A stretch of DNA of 64,000 nucleotides from positions 270,563 to 334,562 of the forward strand of contig NZ_MJAH01000011.1 in NCBI RefSeq assembly GCF_001746295.1. Direction: 5' to 3'. The DNA comes from Streptomyces sp. LUP47B (GTDB taxonomy: Bacteria > Actinomycetota > Actinomycetes > Streptomycetales > Streptomycetaceae). Within the stretch, counting starts at the first letter, position 1, and each line of letters opens with the position of its first letter. Under the pieces are notes generated by a model. It saw only the letters and a list, made by a program, of their open reading frames with translations. It was not told the origin of the DNA and made no database searches. Of the stretch, positions 59,650 through 64,000 are shown piece by piece. A program made the position numbers and the translations under genes.

Positions 59650-61178
59650 CACGCACCACCTCCCAGCAGGTCTACGGCTTTCTCGCCGACCATGAGCACT
59701 CCGATCATCGGGTTCACTGCGGTCATGGTCGGGAACACGGACGCGTCGGCGATACGGATGCCGTCCAGGCCCCGGATCCTCAACTCGGGGTCCACCACGG
59801 CCAGTTCGTCGTCGGCGGCACCCATACGGCAGGTGCCCGCCGGGTGGTACACGGTGTGGGCGACCTTGCGGGCGTACTCGCTCAGCTCCTCGTCACCGGT
59901 GACGTCGGGGCCCGGGCACACCTCATGCTTCAGCCAGCCGGCGAGCGGTTCGGTCCGCGCGATCTCGCGGGCGATCTTGATCCCGTCGACGAGGGTGCGG
60001 CCGTCGTAGTCGTCCTCGTCGGTGAAGTAGCGGAAGTCGAGGGCGGGCTTCACCTGCGGGTCCGCACTGGTCAGGTACAGGCGGCCGCGGCTCTTCGGCT
60101 TGGGGATGTTCGGGGTCATCGAGACGCCGTACGCCGGGCGTTCGTAACCGAGACGTTCCGGGTTGTCCGTGAAGGGGACCTGGTAGAAGTGGAACATCAG
60201 GTCGGGGCCCGCGTGTTCGGGGTCGCGGCGCACGAACAGGCCCGCGTCGGAGTCCATCGCGGAGTTCTCGGGGATCGGTCCGTTGGTCTCCCAGACGATC
60301 ACCGACTCGGGGTGGTCGAGGAGGTTCTCGCCGACGCCCGGCAGGTCGTGCGCGACCGGGATGCCGAGTGCTTCGAGGTCCTCGCGGGGGCCGATGCCGG
60401 AGTGGAGCAGCAGACGGGGCGAGTCGACGGCACCGGCGCACAGCAGGACTTCGCGGCGGGCCCTGATCAGGGTCTCCTCGCCGTCCTTCGTCCGCACGTG
60501 CACGCCTTCCGCACGCGTGCCGTCCAGCTCCAGCTTGTACGCCCAGGTCTCCAGGAAGAGGTGGAGGTTGGGCCGCTCGTCCATCACCGGGTGCAGATAC
60601 GCCACCGACGCCGACGAGCGCTTGTTGTTCTCCGGGTGGTAGGCCAGGTCGAAGAAGCCGACGCCGTCGTCGAACGGCTTCTTGTTGAAGCCCTCGACGC
60701 GGGGCACGTCCAGCGCCTTCTGGGCCGCGTCGACGAAGTCACGGGCGATGGCGTTCCGGTCCTTCTCGTCGACCGGGACGATGTTGTTCTTCAGCCGGGC
60801 GTAGTACGCCTCCATCGGCACCGCGCCCCAGCCCTTGGCGCCCGCCTCCTCCCACTCGTCCCAGTCGGAGGGCAGCGGCTTGAAGGCGATCAGGGTGTTG
60901 TGGGAGGAGCAGCCGCCGAGGACCCGGGCGCGGCTGTGCCGGATGTGGGAGTTGCCGCGCGGCTGCTCGGTGGTGGGGTAGTCGTAGTCGAGCTCGCCGC
61001 CGAGCAGGCCCATCCAGCGGCGCAGGGTGAGGACGTCGTCCCTGCCGACGTCGCTGGGGCCGCCCTCGATGACGGCGACGGTGACGTCGGGGTTCTCGGT
61101 GAGGCGGGAGGCTATGACGGAGCCTGCCGTTCCGCCGCCTATGACGACGTAGTCGTACTCCTGTTTGATCTCGGACAT
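59649..61178 (-). CDS. choline dehydrogenase-like GMC oxidoreductase
   Basis: 509 residues. FAD motif YVVIGGGTAGSVIASRL, GMC signature ARVLGGCSSHN, catalytic His in HPAGTCRMG and Asn in NPMIGVL near the C-terminus. The enzyme should oxidise choline to betaine aldehyde, which the aldehyde dehydrogenase encoded upstream would take to glycine betaine; the transporter genes downstream import the same osmolyte. GMC substrate choice cannot be proven from sequence, but the neighbourhood makes choline very likely. Confidence 0.9.
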   Translation of the reverse strand: MSEIKQEYDYVVIGGGTAGSVIASRLTENPDVTVAVIEGGPSDVGRDDVLTLRRWMGLLGGELDYDYPTTEQPRGNSHIRHSRARVLGGCSSHNTLIAFKPLPSDWDEWEEAGAKGWGAVPMEAYYARLKNNIVPVDEKDRNAIARDFVDAAQKALDVPRVEGFNKKPFDDGVGFFDLAYHPENNKRSSASVAYLHPVMDERPNLHLFLETWAYKLELDGTRAEGVHVRTKDGEETLIRARREVLLCAGAVDSPRLLLHSGIGPREDLEALGIPVAHDLPGVGENLLDHPESVIVWETNGPIPENSAMDSDAGLFVRRDPEHAGPDLMFHFYQVPFTDNPERLGYERPAYGVSMTPNIPKPKSRGRLYLTSADPQVKPALDFRYFTDEDDYDGRTLVDGIKIAREIARTEPLAGWLKHEVCPGPDVTGDEELSEYARKVAHTVYHPAGTCRMGAADDELAVVDPELRIRGLDGIRIADASVFPTMTAVNPMIGVLMVGEKAVDLLGGGA

Positions 61179-61226
61179 GGGGGTACTCCAGGAAAGTCTT
61201 GAGAGAGGAGAGGGGGGCGAGTGCGC

Positions 61227-62753
61227 TCAGCCTGCGAACCAGCGGACCGGCTTCGGCGCCAGGTTCTGGTAGACGTGCTTGCTCTCGCGGTACTCGGCGA
61301 GTCCGGCGGGGCCGAGCTCGCGGCCCACTCCGCTCTTTCCGAAGCCGCCCCACTCCGCCTGCGGGAGGTAGGGGTGGAAGTCGTTGATCCAGACGGTCCC
61401 GTGGCGGAGACGGCCGGCGACCCTGCGGGCACGTCCGGCGTCGGTGGTCCAGACGGCGCCGGCGAGGCCGTACTCGGTGTCGTTGGCCAGGGCGATCGCC
61501 TCGGCCTCGGTGCGGAAGGTCTCGACGGTGAGGACCGGTCCGAAGACCTCCTCCCGCACGACCCGCATCTCGCGGTGGCAGCGGTCGAGGACGGTCGGCT
61601 CGTAGAAGTAGCCGTCGGCGGGACGCTCGGCCGACGGCTCGGGGCGCTGACCGCCGGAGCGCAGCACCGCGCCCTCGGCGAGCGCGGAGGCGACGTAGGA
61701 CTCGACCTTGGTCCGCTGCTGTTCGGAGACCAGCGGCCCGCACTCGACACCGTCCTCGGTGCCGCGGCCGAGGCGGATCTTCGCGGCCCGGCGGGCGAGT
61801 TCGGCGACGAAGCGGTCCCGGACGGACTCCTCGACGATGAGGCGGCCACCCGCGGAGCAGACCTGACCGCTGTGGATGAAGGCGGCGTTGAGGGCCTGGT
61901 CGACGGCGGTGTCGAAGCCCTCGGGGGTGGCGCAGGCGTCCGCGAAGACGACGTTCGGGTTCTTGCCGCCGAGTTCGAGAGCGACCTTCTTCACCGAGAC
62001 GGCCGCCGCCTGCGCGACCTTCGTGCCGCTGACCAGGCCACCGGTGAAGGAGACGAGGTCGACGTCGGGGTGCTCGGCGAGCCGGGCGCCGACCGTGTGG
62101 CCGGGCCCGGTGACGATGTTGGCCACACCTGTCGGCAGACCGGCCTCGACCAGCAGCTCGATGAGCGCGATCGTCGTCATCGGGGTGATCTCGCTCGGCT
62201 TGACCACGAAGGTGTTGCCGGCCGCGAGTGCGGGAGCGATCTTCCAACTGGCCTGGAGGAGCGGGTAGTTCCAGGGCGTGATGAGCGCGCACACGCCGAC
62301 GGGTTCGTGGACGACGACGCTGTGGATGTCGGTCGAGCCGGCGTCGACGACCCGGCCCGGCGCCTCGCCCGCGACCAGGTCGGCGAAGTAGCGGAAGGCG
62401 TCGGCGACACAGTCGATGTCGACCCGGCCCTCCTCCACCGTCTTGCCCGCGTCACGGCTCTCCAGGAGACCGAGCTCTTCGCGGTCGCGTACGAGAAGAT
62501 CGGCAACGCGGCGCAGAAGTGCGGCGCGTTGGGCGACGGGGGTGAGCGGCCAGGGGCCCTGTCCTGAGTCGAAGGCCTGGCGGGCTGCGGCGACCGCCAG
62601 GTCGGTGTCCTTCTCGTCCCCCTCGGCGACCACGGCGAACGGCCGCGCGTCGGCAGGGTCGAGGATCTCGCGGGTGGCTCCGGAGACGGCTGCGCGCCAC
62701 TCGCCGCCCGCGTGGATGGTCTGCGGCTCCTGCCGCGCCTGCTGTCCGGCCAT
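61227..62753 (-). CDS. betaine aldehyde dehydrogenase-like aldehyde dehydrogenase
   Basis: 508 residues. Catalytic Cys in NAAFIHSGQVCSAGGRL, general-base Glu in VALELGGKNP, and NAD site PWNYPLLQASWK with SFTGGLVSGTK. Length and motifs fit the BetB class that converts betaine aldehyde to glycine betaine. It is the first gene of the operon (48 nt before the GMC gene). The upstream region contains tandem repeats and a palindrome that are candidate operators. The start is ATG 62753; GGAAGG lies 13 nt away, a long but usable spacing. Confidence 0.92.
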   Translation of the reverse strand: MAGQQARQEPQTIHAGGEWRAAVSGATREILDPADARPFAVVAEGDEKDTDLAVAAARQAFDSGQGPWPLTPVAQRAALLRRVADLLVRDREELGLLESRDAGKTVEEGRVDIDCVADAFRYFADLVAGEAPGRVVDAGSTDIHSVVVHEPVGVCALITPWNYPLLQASWKIAPALAAGNTFVVKPSEITPMTTIALIELLVEAGLPTGVANIVTGPGHTVGARLAEHPDVDLVSFTGGLVSGTKVAQAAAVSVKKVALELGGKNPNVVFADACATPEGFDTAVDQALNAAFIHSGQVCSAGGRLIVEESVRDRFVAELARRAAKIRLGRGTEDGVECGPLVSEQQRTKVESYVASALAEGAVLRSGGQRPEPSAERPADGYFYEPTVLDRCHREMRVVREEVFGPVLTVETFRTEAEAIALANDTEYGLAGAVWTTDAGRARRVAGRLRHGTVWINDFHPYLPQAEWGGFGKSGVGRELGPAGLAEYRESKHVYQNLAPKPVRWFAG

Positions 62754-62790
62754 GATCGGTGTTGCCTTCCGTTCCTGTTCAGTTCCCCTG

Positions 62791-62812
62791 TGTCACACAC
62801 GTGTCACTCACG
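62791..62812 (-). promoter_or_regulatory. tandem 11-bp direct repeat upstream of the betaine operon
   Basis: Two adjacent copies of TGTCACaCACG and TGTCACtCACG (62791-62801 and 62802-62812, plus-strand reading) differ in one base. An 11-bp period places both copies on the same face of the helix. They lie 38-59 nt before the aldehyde dehydrogenase ATG, in the promoter zone, and fit a dimeric regulator. Confidence 0.45.
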
Positions 62813-62839
62813 GGGACCGTCGTCGCCTGCCCCCGGGCC

Positions 62840-62859
62840 CCGATTGCATGCGCAATCGG
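62840..62859. promoter_or_regulatory. 20-bp palindromic operator candidate upstream of the betaine operon
   Basis: Perfect 8-bp arms CCGATTGC (62840-62847) and GCAATCGG (62852-62859) with a 4-nt ATGC spacer, 87 nt before the aldehyde dehydrogenase start. The core TTGCN4GCAA is a common form for dimeric helix-turn-helix regulators. It lies in the 187-nt gene-free gap between the betaine operon and the partial gene. Confidence 0.55.
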
Positions 62860-62940
62860 TGGCCGAAAGTGGGCTGGCTCACTGAACATGAGGGCAAATC
62901 GGGACGAAAGGCACGGCGGCGGGTGTGGCCGGACGCCGGT

Positions 62941-64000
62941 TCAGTCGATCGCCGCCGCGTCGCAGGCGTAGGGCGCGCAGAAGCCGGAGAGAGCGGTGGT
63001 CAGGAGTTCCAGTTCGTCCTCGCCGCCGTCGTTCTCCAGGCCGTACGCGGCGATCGCGTAGATGAGGCCGTCCTGGGCGACGAACCGCTCGTCGTAGGCA
63101 TGCCAGGGGCCCACGTCCGGCTCACCGCTGAGGGAGTCGGCCCGGTACTCCATGCGTTCGCCCGTGAACCCGTCCTCCTCGACGGGCTGGAGGTCCAGCT
63201 TCTCGAAGCCGTCCGGCTTCCTGGTCTCGGCGGAGAGGTAGAGCTCGAAGGACGCCTCCGGGGACTCCTCCGCGACCTGGTAGACCTGAAGCCGGCGTTC
63301 GCCGTCCGCGCTGCGGTAGTTGACCACGTCGATGCCGTACTTGGACGTCACGGTGGTGCGCGACCAGCCCGCGGGCCGTGCGATACGGAAGCCCTCCTCG
63401 TCCTCGTACAGCTCGTACCCGGCGGGAAGTTCGGGCGCCGAGGCGAGCGGGGACGCCGTGTCCTCGGTCGGCGAGGGGGTCGGCGACCCGTCGGGGCCGC
63501 TCTGCTGCGAGACGACTCCCGTGGGCGCCGGGCTCGGGCCACCGGCCTTGTCGTCCTCGTCCCCGCCGCCGGCCAGCGTCACCACCAGGGTCACGGCGAC
63601 CCCGACGGCGGCGACCCCGGCGAGCACGGACCAGACGAGCCGACGGTTCGTCCGGGTGGGAGGCGGGGTGACGGCCGTCTGAGCGGCGGTCGGTGGGGCG
63701 GTCTGTGCGGCGGTCTGTGCGGCGGTCGACCAGGAAGTTCCCGACCACTCGGCCGACGGCGCGGATCCGCCACCGAGCTGCTCGACGGAGGACCAGCCGC
63801 CGTCGGGGGCACCGGGCGCACCGGCGGCACCGGGTCCGTGCCAGGTGCTGCCGCTTCCGGTTCCGGGCCAGCCCGCGGGAGGGGAGGGCGGGGGCGGCGG
63901 GACGGGGGCGACCGCAGACGGTCCCGTGGGGCCGGACCCCGCAGCCGCGCCCACGGTCTTGCCGGAGGCCGCATCCACCCCGGCCGACCCGGCCGCCGGC
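62941..64000 (-). CDS. membrane protein with proline-rich linker, C-terminal part (partial)
   Basis: The frame is open to the window edge, so the N-terminus is missing; a GTG at 63978 could be internal. The visible part has a Pro/Gly/Ala-rich cytoplasmic linker (about 115 residues, with AAQTAAQTAPPTAAQTA repeats), one helix (LVWSVLAGVAAVGVAVTLVVTLAGG) and a Ser/Pro/Thr linker. An extracellular domain of about 150 residues (GYELYEDEEGFRIARPAGW to LTTALSGFCAPYACDAAAID) ends with a Cys pair. This is the layout of Streptomyces Ser/Thr kinases or zinc-ribbon membrane proteins with exported sensor domains. The upstream domain would decide. Confidence 0.75.
   Translation of the reverse strand, partial: PAAGSAGVDAASGKTVGAAAGSGPTGPSAVAPVPPPPPSPPAGWPGTGSGSTWHGPGAAGAPGAPDGGWSSVEQLGGGSAPSAEWSGTSWSTAAQTAAQTAPPTAAQTAVTPPPTRTNRRLVWSVLAGVAAVGVAVTLVVTLAGGGDEDDKAGGPSPAPTGVVSQQSGPDGSPTPSPTEDTASPLASAPELPAGYELYEDEEGFRIARPAGWSRTTVTSKYGIDVVNYRSADGERRLQVYQVAEESPEASFELYLSAETRKPDGFEKLDLQPVEEDGFTGERMEYRADSLSGEPDVGPWHAYDERFVAQDGLIYAIAAYGLENDGGEDELELLTTALSGFCAPYACDAAAID

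Noticed and set aside
1..64000. tRNA, rRNA, CRISPR, insertion sequences, att sites
   Set aside because: I saw no cloverleaf, spacer-repeat array, transposase frame or integrase in the sequence.

Overview
The window is a piece of a Streptomyces chromosome. Supporting this: very high GC, strong third-position GC bias, many GTG starts, rare in-frame TTA codons, and gene content typical of the genus (SCO4848-like protein, DUF4132 pair, SdhCDAB, glycine-betaine locus, second-type tryptophanyl-tRNA synthetase). From memory, unchecked, the order sdh / D-Ala-D-Ala carboxypeptidase / trpS / glyA matches the S. coelicolor SCO48xx core region. I see no rRNA, tRNA, CRISPR array, insertion sequence or prophage.

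Layout. 1-7.3 kb: end of a secreted protein, a DHA2 drug exporter, small hypothetical genes, a DUF4328 membrane protein, a GH20 hexosaminidase and a UraD-like protein lacking its catalytic residues. 7.5-11 kb: succinate dehydrogenase operon sdhCDAB closed by a hairpin terminator. 11-19.6 kb: a TTA-containing membrane protein coupled to a Cys/His-rich small protein, a membrane protein, a secreted Cip1-like candidate, an M48 protease, the DUF4132 protein with its partner, DUF2752, TM2 and VOC proteins. 19.6-26.6 kb: a small operon whose promoter is embedded in a palindromic operator, probably controlled by the TetR-family gene at its end; an MMPL exporter with a C-terminal beta-sandwich extension; a two-component system; an RsbW-like ATPase. 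26.7-36.8 kb: an orphan peptide-binding protein, a metallophosphoesterase, SCO4848-like protein, a D-Ala-D-Ala carboxypeptidase, a YihY protein, a DprE1/DprE2-like pair, a 2H phosphoesterase and trpS. 36.9-40 kb: ECF sigma factor, membrane partner and two related secreted, membrane-anchored proteins. 40-42.6 kb: glyA behind a ZTP riboswitch, then an LLM oxidoreductase.

43.9-51.9 kb is the most distinctive part. It is a compact operon: a small ABM-domain membrane protein, fused aminodeoxychorismate synthase, two adenylate-forming ligases, a class A flavin monooxygenase and a class IV PLP (ADC-lyase-like) enzyme. Most junctions overlap by 4 nt, and the first committed enzyme carries a TTA codon. 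This reads as a bldA-gated pathway from chorismate to p-aminobenzoate, then an activated and hydroxylated derivative. I cannot name the product.

52-55.6 kb holds a MocR-type regulator between three AhpD-like genes and a PEP-mutase-family enzyme. 55.7-62.8 kb is a choline/glycine-betaine operon: aldehyde dehydrogenase, choline-dehydrogenase-like GMC enzyme, ABC ATPase, double-length permease and binding lipoprotein. It has candidate operators upstream. The window ends inside a membrane protein with a proline-rich linker.

Many genes have a TANNNT-like -10 box placed 6-8 nt before the start codon, so a sizeable share of transcripts is predicted to be leaderless.
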